Shown here one piece after another: positions 28,434 through 36,659 of a stretch of 36,659 nucleotides of DNA (position 1 is its first letter; the number at the start of each line of letters is the position of its first letter). Under the pieces are notes generated by a model, which was not told the DNA's origin, made no database searches, and was given only the letters and a program-made list of their open reading frames with translations. The stretch is taken from positions 1 to 36,659 of the forward strand of contig JADQCC010000275.1 in the NCBI GenBank assembly GCA_016278295.1. The letters are read 5' to 3'. Origin of the DNA: Roseovarius sp. GTDB taxonomy: Bacteria > Pseudomonadota > Alphaproteobacteria > Rhodobacterales > Rhodobacteraceae. The position numbers and the translations under genes were made by a program.

Positions 28434-29159
28434 ATGACAGAGATCCTCAACGACGCGCTCGGGCATTTCACGCCGCTCGATCTTGCCGCCTTTCTGATGC
28501 TCGTACTTGCATGGTCGGGGGTGACGCTGCTGATCGAGCACGCGCCGCGCCGGTTTCCCTCGACCTCAAACCTCATGGCGCAGTATCGCCGCGAATGGAT
28601 GGTGCAATTCGTCACCCGCGATCCGCGCATCTTCGATTCGCAGATCATCGGGCAATTGCGGCAAGGCACTTCTTTCTTTGCCTCTGCGACGCTCATCGCC
28701 ATCGGGGGCACGCTGGCGCTGCTGGGCGAGGTGGAGCGGCTGATCGGGCTGGCCGACGACCTGTTGACAGGCACGGCGCCGGTGATCGTGTGGGAGGTCA
28801 AGATCCTCGTGATCGTCGCCTTTCTCACCAACGCCTTTCTCAAGTTCGTGTGGGCGAACCGGCTGTTCGGCTATTGCGCGGTGATGATGGCGGCGGTGCC
28901 GAACGATTCCGCCAACCCGGCGGCGCCGCCGCGCGCGCAAAAGGCGGCCGAGATCAACATCACCGCCGCGCGCGGCTTCAACCGCGGGCTGCGCGCGCTC
29001 TATTTCGCGCTGGCCGCGGCGGCGTGGCTGTTCGGGGCGGCGGCGTTACTGCTCGCGGTGGCGATCACGCTCATGGTGCTGTTGCGGCGCGAATTCGCCT
29101 CGCATTCGCGCGCAGTGCTGATGCGCCCCGAGGGCGATGGGAAAGACACGCGGACGTGA
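28434..29159 (+). CDS. DUF599 family membrane protein
   Basis: LMAQYRREWMVQFVTRDPRIFDSQIIGQLRQGTSFFASATLIAIGG. Confidence 0.8.
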   Translation: MTEILNDALGHFTPLDLAAFLMLVLAWSGVTLLIEHAPRRFPSTSNLMAQYRREWMVQFVTRDPRIFDSQIIGQLRQGTSFFASATLIAIGGTLALLGEVERLIGLADDLLTGTAPVIVWEVKILVIVAFLTNAFLKFVWANRLFGYCAVMMAAVPNDSANPAAPPRAQKAAEINITAARGFNRGLRALYFALAAAAWLFGAAALLLAVAITLMVLLRREFASHSRAVLMRPEGDGKDTRT

Positions 29160-29194
29160 GTGCATTCGCGGCACGGACGGGTATGATGCCGCGT

Positions 29195-29563
29195 ATGAGA
29201 CAGATCGCGTTTACCCTCGCCGCTGCGCTCGCCGTTCCCCTTGCCGCCCCGGCGCTCGCGCACGAGCCCGATATCCTCGGGGCGGTGGCTGCCAAGTCGG
29301 GCATGTCGTGGCGCGTCGATGTCACGCTGGAGCATCCCGATACCGGCTGGGATCACTATGCCGACGGGTGGGAAGTGCTCGATACCAACGGTAACCGGAT
29401 CGGCTACCGGCTGCTGCATCATCCGCACGTGAATGAACAGCCGTTCACGCGCTCGCTCACCGATCTCGACCTGCCCGACGGTACGCTCACGATCCTTATC
29501 CGCGCGCACTGTTCGGTGGATGGCTGGAGCGATAAAACCTTTCGCGTCGATATCGACCCGTGA
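29195..29563 (+). CDS. small periplasmic hypothetical protein
   Basis: Signal peptide MRQIAFTLAAALAVPLAAPALA; 122 aa; in-frame starts also at 29183/29186. Confidence 0.6.
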   Translation: MRQIAFTLAAALAVPLAAPALAHEPDILGAVAAKSGMSWRVDVTLEHPDTGWDHYADGWEVLDTNGNRIGYRLLHHPHVNEQPFTRSLTDLDLPDGTLTILIRAHCSVDGWSDKTFRVDIDP

Positions 29564-29585
29564 TCCCTCATGGGCGCGATCCTGT

Positions 29586-30827
29586 TCAGGGCCGTGCGGC
29601 CTCGATCAGGACGGTGCGGCGATCCTCGGCCAAGAGCCGTAGCCGTCCGCGTGCGTCCACATCGAACGCCATGACCTGTTCAAGCGCGTCAAGCATCCGC
29701 CGTTCCTGTTCCATCAGCGGCTCGGGGCAGGCCATCATGGTGCTGGCCATCGGCCCGAAACGCAGACCCTCGCCCGACAGGCTGAACCCGCCGGCGATAC
29801 GGTTGCAGCCACCGCTTCCCGCCACGCGCCCGGCGTCGAGAAAGTTCAGTGACAGGCGCTCCGGCTCTATCAGTGTGGCATCGCCGAGGGCGGTGACCTG
29901 CCATGCGCCGCCAGTAAGCAGATCGGCAGGATCGCCGCCGCAGCCGCGCAGCACCCGGTCGCCGAGCGCGAGGTGCGCGGTATCGGGATAGGGCATGCCG
30001 GTGGCGTCATCGTGACACAGACGCTCTTCGATGCGCAGGCGGGCGTCGGCCCCGGACAGGTCGAATTCATAGCCGCCGGGCACGGCGCGCGCCTCGGGGC
30101 GGGGCGCCTCTCGCGTGATTTCGCCGTAGTCAGCCACGATTCCGGCGGTTTGTCCGTCAAGCGAGACGTGCCAGCCCGGTTCGTTTCCGCGTGCGCGGTA
30201 GGGGCGTTCGGCGGGCGGCAGCACCTTGCGGCATTCAGGCAGGTCGCGACCGTTGAGCTGCACCATTGCCGCGTCACCCTTGCTCCAGAAGCTCGTGCCG
30301 GGCTCGTCCACGGCGTCATAGCGCCCCCCCGAGGCCGCCTCGACCTGAACCAGGGGAATGTCGCGGCCATCAGCGCGCAGAACCGCCTCGTCACCCAGCA
30401 TGCCCATCGACACGCTCACGTCACCGCAAGTGAAATCCGTGGCGAAGGCGAGTGGGCTCACGGGATCGAGGAACAGATCGCCCAGCGCCACCGGCTCGGT
30501 GCCCGCGGCGAAGGGAACGCCCTCGATGATCCACCTCGGCGCGTCGTTCACCTCGATCAGCGCCCGCACCGTCCCCGATAGCCCGGGCGGCACCTCAACG
30601 GTGAAGCGGCGCGGCATGTCGAGCCCGTCGCCCGCAAACCCGGCCTCGCCCAGCGTTACGCCAAACCGGCCCTCTACCCACACCATCGCCCGCGCACCGG
30701 GTGGCAGGGCGATCTTTTGCTTGTAGGTGAGCGCGCCGGTCACGACGCGTGATTCCGCCGCCTCTTCCGCGGACGACGCGACCGTGCCGACCGTCAGGCC
30801 AAGGGCAAGAGCAAGGAACCGAATCAT
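29586..30827 (-). CDS. multidomain envelope protein (YbaY-like + MliC-like + COG3650-like + META)
   Basis: Start MIRFLALALGLTVG; YKQKIALPPGARAMVWVEG (YbaY), FTCGDVSVSMGMLGDEAVLRADG (MliC), GNEPGWHVSLDG, and META-like GGAWQVTAL...GSGGCNRIAGGF...MACPEPLMEQERRML. Confidence 0.7.
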   Translation of the reverse strand: MIRFLALALGLTVGTVASSAEEAAESRVVTGALTYKQKIALPPGARAMVWVEGRFGVTLGEAGFAGDGLDMPRRFTVEVPPGLSGTVRALIEVNDAPRWIIEGVPFAAGTEPVALGDLFLDPVSPLAFATDFTCGDVSVSMGMLGDEAVLRADGRDIPLVQVEAASGGRYDAVDEPGTSFWSKGDAAMVQLNGRDLPECRKVLPPAERPYRARGNEPGWHVSLDGQTAGIVADYGEITREAPRPEARAVPGGYEFDLSGADARLRIEERLCHDDATGMPYPDTAHLALGDRVLRGCGGDPADLLTGGAWQVTALGDATLIEPERLSLNFLDAGRVAGSGGCNRIAGGFSLSGEGLRFGPMASTMMACPEPLMEQERRMLDALEQVMAFDVDARGRLRLLAEDRRTVLIEAARP

Positions 30828-30900
30828 GACCGCTTCTTTCGAGATGACGCCACGCGCACAGCGTAGCGTCACTCCGGGTTCGGCCAAAGCGACGATTTTT

Positions 30901-32373
30901 CTACACGCTCATGCAGATGTATTTCATCTCGAGGAATTCATCGATGCCGTGGTGGCTGCCTTCGCGGCCCAGGCCCGACTGCTTGACCCCGCCGAACGGA
31001 GCGACCTCGGTCGAGATGATGCCTGTATTGACGCCAACGATCCCGTATTCCAGTGCCTCTGCCACCTTGGCGACGCGGCTGAGATCCTTGGCGTAGAAAT
31101 ACGAGGCGAGGCCGAAGATCGTGTCATTGGCCATGGCGATCACGTCATCCTCGTCCTCGAAGCGGAAGAGCGGTGCGAGGGGGCCGAAGGTCTCGTCGGT
31201 GGCAATCAGCATATCCTGCGTCACATCCGCAAGGATTGTGGGTGGCAGGAAGTGGCCCGGCCCCTGTGCTGGCGTGCCGCCGCCCATCACCACCTTCGCG
31301 CCCTTGGCGGTGGCGTCGGCCACGTGTTCCTTCACCTTCTCGATGGCGTCGGCATTGATGAGCGGCCCCAGCGTTGTGCCGTCCTCGAACCCGTCACCTA
31401 TCTTGAGCTTTTCCACCGCCGCCTGGAGCTTGGCGGCAAAGGCGTCATAGACGCCCGATTGCACGTAGATGCGGTTGGCGCAGACGCAGGTCTGGCCGTT
31501 GTTGCGGAACTTGCACAGGATCGCGCCCTCGACCGCCGCATCGAGATCGGCATCGTCAAAGACGATGAAGGGTGCGTTGCCGCCCAGCTCCATCGAGCAT
31601 TTCATCACCTGGTCGGCGGCCTGCCGCAGCAGGATGCGCCCCACCTCGGTGCTGCCGGTGAACGTGAGCTTGCGCACGCCCGGGTTCTCGCAGAACTCCT
31701 TGCCTACGTCCGAGGCACTCGATGACGGGACGATGTTGAACACGCCCGCCGGGATGCCCGCACGCTCGGCCAGTACGCCCATCGCCGTGGCCGAAAGCGG
31801 CGTTTCCGCCGCGGGTCGCCCGATGAAGGCACAGCCGGCGGCCAGCGCCGGCGCGGCCTTGCGGGTGATCATGGCGTTGGGGAAATTCCACGGCGTGATC
31901 GAGGCGGCGACGCCGATGGGCTGCTTGATGACGGTGATCCGCTTGTCGCGTTGGTGGCCGGGGATGGTCTCGCCATAGATGCGCTTGGCTTCTTCGCCAA
32001 AGAACTCGATGAACGAGGCGCCATAGGCGATCTCGCCCTTGGCCTCGGCCAGCGGCTTGCCCTGCTCGGCGGTCAGGATCACGCCGAGGTCGTGCTGGTT
32101 CTCCATCATCAGGTCAAAGAACTTGCGCAGTACCGCCGCGCGTTCCTTGCCGGTCCATTTGGCCCATTCTTTTTGTGCGGCCTCGGCGGTGGAGATGGCA
32201 TGGGCCACTTGCGCGCGGCTCAGATCGGCGACGTTGGCGATCACGTCGCCGCGGGCAGGGTTGGTGACTTGAAACGTGCCGTTGTCGCCATCCACCCATT
32301 GCCCGCCGATATAGGCCTTCTCCGCCAGCAGGGCGGGATCGTTCAGCATGGATTTCAGGTTGGTCGGGGTCAT
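30901..32373 (-). CDS. gabD: NAD(P)-dependent succinate-semialdehyde dehydrogenase
   Basis: PWNFPNAMITRKAAPALAAGC, MELGGNAPFIVFDDAD, NNGQTCVCANRIYVQ. Confidence 0.92.
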   Translation of the reverse strand: MTPTNLKSMLNDPALLAEKAYIGGQWVDGDNGTFQVTNPARGDVIANVADLSRAQVAHAISTAEAAQKEWAKWTGKERAAVLRKFFDLMMENQHDLGVILTAEQGKPLAEAKGEIAYGASFIEFFGEEAKRIYGETIPGHQRDKRITVIKQPIGVAASITPWNFPNAMITRKAAPALAAGCAFIGRPAAETPLSATAMGVLAERAGIPAGVFNIVPSSSASDVGKEFCENPGVRKLTFTGSTEVGRILLRQAADQVMKCSMELGGNAPFIVFDDADLDAAVEGAILCKFRNNGQTCVCANRIYVQSGVYDAFAAKLQAAVEKLKIGDGFEDGTTLGPLINADAIEKVKEHVADATAKGAKVVMGGGTPAQGPGHFLPPTILADVTQDMLIATDETFGPLAPLFRFEDEDDVIAMANDTIFGLASYFYAKDLSRVAKVAEALEYGIVGVNTGIISTEVAPFGGVKQSGLGREGSHHGIDEFLEMKYICMSV

Positions 32374-32460
32374 GGCGCGGTCCTCTTGCGATGTCGAATG
32401 CTCTCGCAAAGCCAAAGCAGCTTGGGCTAGGAATGTCTAGGGCCAGAGAGGGGCAGAACG

Positions 32461-33246
32461 ATGAGCGAACTGGACGACGCCTATGCGAACGTGCCGAACA
32501 TCCCGGGTGGTGCACAATATCCCGCACGCTGGACCGTGGCGGCAGAGGCGTTTCGCGCACGGCAGGCGGGGCGGGCGGAACTTGGCTTGCCATATGGCAA
32601 GAGCGCGCGGCAGGCGCTCGACCTCTTCCACCCCGAGGGCACGGCGCGGGGCTTGTGCGTCTTTGTGCATGGCGGCTACTGGCTGCGCTTCGACCGCTCG
32701 TTCTGGTCGCATCTCGCGGCTGGGCCGCTGGCGCGCGGCTGGGCAGTGGCGATGCCCTCCTACGATCTCTGCCCCGAGGTGCACATCGCCGACATCACCC
32801 GCCAGATCGCGCAGGCGGTGACGATGGCGGCAGACCGGGTGGCGGGCCCGGTTGCGCTTGCCGGGCATTCGGCGGGCGGGCACCTTGTGGCGCGCATGGC
32901 GGTGCCCGGTGTGCTGCCAGCCGCAGTTGCGGCGCGGCTCCGCCACGTCGTGCCGATCTCGCCGGTCTCTGATCTGCGCCCGCTCTTGCGCACCTCGATG
33001 AACGAACAGTTCCGGCTCGACGAGGCCGCGGCAGAGGCCGAGAGCCCGGTGCTCATGCGCCCCCTTCCAGTGCCGGTCTCGGTCTGGGTCGGCGGCGATG
33101 AATTGCCCGCCTTTCTCGACCAGGCACGCTGGCTGTCCGAAGCGTGGGGCGCGCCGCTCGAGGTCGCGAGAGGCAAGCACCATTTCGACGTGATCGAGGC
33201 GCTGGGCGACCCGGCAAGCGCGATGGTGGCACGGCTCACGGGCTGA
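32461..33246 (+). CDS. alpha/beta hydrolase (arylformamidase-like)
   Basis: FVHGGYWLRFDRS oxyanion motif, GHSAGGH nucleophile elbow, KHHFDVIEAL His. Confidence 0.82.
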   Translation: MSELDDAYANVPNIPGGAQYPARWTVAAEAFRARQAGRAELGLPYGKSARQALDLFHPEGTARGLCVFVHGGYWLRFDRSFWSHLAAGPLARGWAVAMPSYDLCPEVHIADITRQIAQAVTMAADRVAGPVALAGHSAGGHLVARMAVPGVLPAAVAARLRHVVPISPVSDLRPLLRTSMNEQFRLDEAAAEAESPVLMRPLPVPVSVWVGGDELPAFLDQARWLSEAWGAPLEVARGKHHFDVIEALGDPASAMVARLTG

Positions 33247-33334
33247 GCAGCGCGCGCGGCGTTCACGGACTGGCAAGATATCGCTCCAAGATTGGGCGCG
33301 TCCCGAGAGATGCCCCAAAACCCGGAGTGCCCCG

Positions 33335-34621
33335 ATGCAAGATACCTCACCGCGCCTGTCGCTGCCTTTCATCCTGCCCTCGCAGGCACAGAAACACGTC
33401 ACCCATAACGAGGCGCTGACCCGGCTCGATATCGCGGTGCAATTGGCCGTCGAAGGGATGGCCGCGGCCACCCCACCGGCCCTGCCCGGGGCCGGGCAGG
33501 TCTGGGCGCTCGGGCCTTCGCCCTCCGGGGTTTGGGCCGGGCAGGCGGGGATGCTCGCCGCCTTCGTCAACGAAAGCTGGCTGTTCGTCGCGCCGGGCGA
33601 GGGCTGGCTTGCCATCGACAAGAGCGACGGGCGGCTCTTTCGCCATGCGGGCACCGAGTGGGTGCCGCTGTCTTCGCCGGTTCTGGAGAACCTTGACGGG
33701 CTGGGCATCAACGCCGGGTTTGACACCACCAACCGGCTCTCCGTCTCGGCCCCGGCCACGCTTCTTAATCACGAGGGGGCTGGCCATCAGCTCAAGATCA
33801 ACAAGGCCAGCGCGGCCGACACCGCGAGCCTCTTGTTTCAGACGGGCTTTGGCGGGCGCGCCGAGATGGGCACCAGTGGCAACGACGATTTTGCCATCAA
33901 GGTGAGTGCCGATGGCGCGGCATGGGTGACGGCGCTGAGCCTTGACGCCGCCACCGGCCTCGCCACCGGCGCGGCGGTACAGGCGGGCGCGGGCGACGCC
34001 ACGCCGGGGCGGCTCCTGACCACAGGCGCGTTCGGCTGGGGGCAGGACGGGGCAGGGGCCGTGCCGGTGATGGTCGATCTCGACGATCCGGCGCAGCCCG
34101 CGGGCAGCTTTGCCGTGGATGCCACCACCCTTGGCCCGCGCCCCACAGGGGCGACATCAGGGCTGTGCCTGTCGATGCGGCTCGCTGCCGACGATCTCGT
34201 GCAGATATTCATCGGTGCGGATGGCGCGGCACTGGCGTTTCGCACCCGTTCGGGCGGGGCGTGGGGCGCGTGGCAGGCGGTGCAGGGCGCGCACAACGTC
34301 ACCCGCAGCACCGGACCAGATGGCGAGGCGCTGCGCTATCCTGACGGCACGCAGATCTGTCGCCACACGCTCACCCTTGATGCCCCCGACACCGCGCAGG
34401 GCGCGCTCTTTGCCGGGGCGGCGGAAACGGCATGGGGCTATCCCGCCCCCTTCGCGCCGGGCACGCGGCCCACGGTTTCGGCCAGTGCCACCACCGCATC
34501 CGGCGTCTGGATCGCCACGCGCGCGGGGGACGGGACGGCGGGGCACTTGCGCGCGATGGCGGCGCTAAGCCAGCCGGGCGCGCCCGAGGTCACCGTGACG
34601 GCGATCGGGCGCTGGGCGTAG
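33335..34621 (+). CDS. DUF2793 domain protein
   Basis: LPFILPSQAQKHVTHNEAL...QVWALGPSPSGVWAGQAGMLAAFVNESWLFVAPGEGWLAI. Confidence 0.8.
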   Translation: MQDTSPRLSLPFILPSQAQKHVTHNEALTRLDIAVQLAVEGMAAATPPALPGAGQVWALGPSPSGVWAGQAGMLAAFVNESWLFVAPGEGWLAIDKSDGRLFRHAGTEWVPLSSPVLENLDGLGINAGFDTTNRLSVSAPATLLNHEGAGHQLKINKASAADTASLLFQTGFGGRAEMGTSGNDDFAIKVSADGAAWVTALSLDAATGLATGAAVQAGAGDATPGRLLTTGAFGWGQDGAGAVPVMVDLDDPAQPAGSFAVDATTLGPRPTGATSGLCLSMRLAADDLVQIFIGADGAALAFRTRSGGAWGAWQAVQGAHNVTRSTGPDGEALRYPDGTQICRHTLTLDAPDTAQGALFAGAAETAWGYPAPFAPGTRPTVSASATTASGVWIATRAGDGTAGHLRAMAALSQPGAPEVTVTAIGRWA

Positions 34622-34847
34622 CAAGCGTCATGACAACGGCACATGATGCGCACCATTGCAGATATCTCCCGCCCGGCGGCGGTGCCGGGCATTACAGGTT
34701 TTCTGGCGTTGCAACGCCTACAAAAATCAACGTAATCAAGTTTAGATTCTTGAGTGTTTTCGAAAGGAGAGATTCGGCGTCGCCTTCCGCACATATCCTG
34801 ATAAAGTTGACCTTGTTAGTCGCACTATCCAAGGCCACATATCGCAA

Positions 34848-35315
34848 ATGATCACCCACAAGACAAAATATGCGCTCAAATCCCTGATGGTTCTGGCTGA
34901 CGAAAAGGCGGACACAGGCGAGGCGTTGAGGATCGAGGAAATCGCAGAGCGATCCGGCGCGCCCAAGCGGTTCCTGGAGCATATCCTGCTCGATCTCAAG
35001 CGCGCGGGGTTGATCGGCAGCAGGCGCGGGCGCAATGGCGGCTATGAGTTGATCAAGGAGCCGCGCCGCATCTCGATTGCCGAGGTGCTGCGCCTGATTG
35101 ACGGGCCGATGGCCCCGCTGCCCTGCCTCTCGCGCCGCGCCTATCGGCGTTGCGAGGACTGCAAGGATGAACAGACCTGCCGCGTGCGCGCCGTCTTTGG
35201 CGGGTTTTACGCGACTTATATCCTGATGATCGAATCCCTGACGCTGGCTGACCTGCAACGCGACTCCGATCCCTTGGCGCGGTTTTCCGACGTCGCCCGA
35301 GCAGCCGGAGAATAG
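34848..35315 (+). CDS. Rrf2-family transcriptional regulator
   Basis: MITHKTKYALKSLMVLAD, IAERSGAPKRFLEHILLDLKRAGLIGSRRGRNGGYEL; Cys cluster C-x8-C-x2-C-x5-C. Confidence 0.88.
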   Translation: MITHKTKYALKSLMVLADEKADTGEALRIEEIAERSGAPKRFLEHILLDLKRAGLIGSRRGRNGGYELIKEPRRISIAEVLRLIDGPMAPLPCLSRRAYRRCEDCKDEQTCRVRAVFGGFYATYILMIESLTLADLQRDSDPLARFSDVARAAGE

Positions 35316-35323
35316 GATTCCCC

Positions 35324-35351
35324 AATCACGACGGAAATAGGCGTGATTTTT
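35324..35351 (+). terminator. possible intrinsic terminator after rrf2 gene
   Basis: AATCACG-ACGGAAATAGG-CGTGATT followed by TTT (weak U-tract). Confidence 0.4.
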
Positions 35352-35497
35352 CCTTTGCAATACTCGACTAACTCTGTCGTTATTTGGGTGTCAGATGGCA
35401 TCGGCCCGGTCCGCCCCTGAGTGAGTGGTCACGCGTCCCCCCGGCCCTGCCGGTCTGACACGAGATTTGGACACAGGGTTCAGCAAAGGAGACCCCC

Positions 35498-36659
35498 ATG
35501 TATCGCACGATCCAGCAGGGCGCATATGCGCAGGCACAGGGCAAATTCATCCGAAGTCTCGGCGATGGCCGCATCGAGATCGAGACCGGCCAGCGGCGCC
35601 TGATCGGGCGAGCCATAGAGACGAAGCGGGCGGTGGCCGATATTGGCGCGCGCCTCTTGACCAAACCGAGGCTGCGTGGCGGGCTTGTCGCAACCGTCGC
35701 CGCGCTTGGCCTGATGCTCAGCCCGGTCGGAAGCGGCGCGGCCAAAGCGCAGGAGGAGGTGAGCATCCTAAACGTCTCTTATGATCCGACACGCGAACTC
35801 TACCGGGAATACAACGCCTGGTTCAACGACTGGTGGCAGGCACAGGGCAACGGGCCGGTCAAGGTCGAGCAATCGCATGGCGGCTCCGGCAGCCAGGCGC
35901 GCGCGGTGATCGACGGGCTCGAGGCCGATGTGCTGACCCTTGCCGTCGCCAGTGACGTCAACGCCATCGCCAACAAGACGGGCCGGATCGACCCTGACTG
36001 GCGCTCGGAATTTCCCAACGAATCGTCGCCCTATACTTCGGTCCAGGTGTTTCTGGTGCGCAAGGGCAATCCGAAAAGCATCCAGAACTGGGATGACCTG
36101 GTGCGTGACGAGGTCGGCGTGATCACGCCCAACCCCAAGACATCGGGCGGGGCGCGCTGGAATTTCCTGGCCGCCTGGGGGTGGGCCGCCCGGGAATTCG
36201 GCGGCGACGAGGCCAGGGTGCGCGACTATGTCACCCGCCTTTACAAGAATGTTCCCGTGCTCGACAGCGGCGCGCGCGGGGCGACCAACACTTTCGTGCG
36301 CAACGGCGTGGGCGATATCCTCATCACCTATGAGAATGAGGCGCTTCTGGCGCTTCAGGAGCTTGGTCCGGACCAGTTCGAGATCGTGGTGCCGTCGGTG
36401 AGCATCGAGGTGAAGCCGCCGGTCGCGATCGTGGACGAGAATGTCGATGCCCATGGCACGCGCGACGTGGCGACCGCGTTCCTCGAAAAGCTCTATACCC
36501 CCGAGGCACAGCGCATCGCGGCCCAGAACTTCTATCGTCCCTCCGACCCGGATGTGCTGGCCGAGTTCGCCGATCAGTATGCGAAGGTCGATACGTTCTC
36601 GGTGAGCGAGGTGTTCGGCGGCTGGGCCGAGGCGCAGGAGACCTATTTCAACGAAGGCG
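35498..36659 (+). CDS. sulfate ABC transporter substrate-binding protein (3'-truncated by window)
   Basis: Open frame not in ORF track: MYRTIQQGAYAQ...VSILNVSYDPTRELYREYN, QSHGGSGSQARAVIDGLEADVLTLA, NPKTSGGARWNFLAAWGWA; RBS AAGGAG. Confidence 0.9.
   Translation, partial: MYRTIQQGAYAQAQGKFIRSLGDGRIEIETGQRRLIGRAIETKRAVADIGARLLTKPRLRGGLVATVAALGLMLSPVGSGAAKAQEEVSILNVSYDPTRELYREYNAWFNDWWQAQGNGPVKVEQSHGGSGSQARAVIDGLEADVLTLAVASDVNAIANKTGRIDPDWRSEFPNESSPYTSVQVFLVRKGNPKSIQNWDDLVRDEVGVITPNPKTSGGARWNFLAAWGWAAREFGGDEARVRDYVTRLYKNVPVLDSGARGATNTFVRNGVGDILITYENEALLALQELGPDQFEIVVPSVSIEVKPPVAIVDENVDAHGTRDVATAFLEKLYTPEAQRIAAQNFYRPSDPDVLAEFADQYAKVDTFSVSEVFGGWAEAQETYFNEG

Noticed and set aside
28193-29563. 456-aa + strand ORF
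   Set aside because: Upstream part overlaps CopD-like and DUF599 genes out of frame; only the C-terminal 122 aa with a signal peptide is credible.

Overview
GC-rich alphaproteobacterial chromosomal window; gene content and style suggest Rhodobacteraceae (inference). Blocks, left to right: (1) 8-8004 (-): a copper/periplasmic-redox operon with copA P-type ATPase, a collapsed cueR remnant, a secreted Cys/Met protein, a Tat multicopper oxidase, a BNR-repeat protein, a DUF411 protein, an unlisted 58-aa Met/Gly-rich membrane ORF, cytochrome c, CcmG/DsbE-like and TlpA-like thioredoxins. (2) 8152-19881 (+): a nitrate assimilation cluster nasT-nasS / leader / nrtA-nrtB-fused double ABC ATPase / nirB-nirD-nasA. 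(3) 19878-21620: a scar with a truncated gene start, a GSU2403-type nucleotidyltransferase-fold gene, an IS66 transposase C-terminal remnant and three tandem hairpins. (4) Hsp20 with a ROSE-like RNA thermometer, tandem trypsin-like proteases, and glcF-glcE-glcD with a dyad operator candidate. (5) CopD/HemJ-like protein, DUF599, a YbaY/MliC/META multidomain protein, gabD, an alpha/beta hydrolase, DUF2793, an Rrf2 regulator and a sulfate-type binding protein running off the window end. The most notable observations are the cueR remnant (internal deletion, both Cu-ligand cysteines lost) beside an intact copA with a MerR-type promoter, the candidate ANTAR antitermination leader before nrtA, the ROSE-like hairpin before hsp20, the mobile scar ending the nas operon, and the asymmetric fused ABC ATPase. 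All family assignments come from motif reading; no database search was possible.
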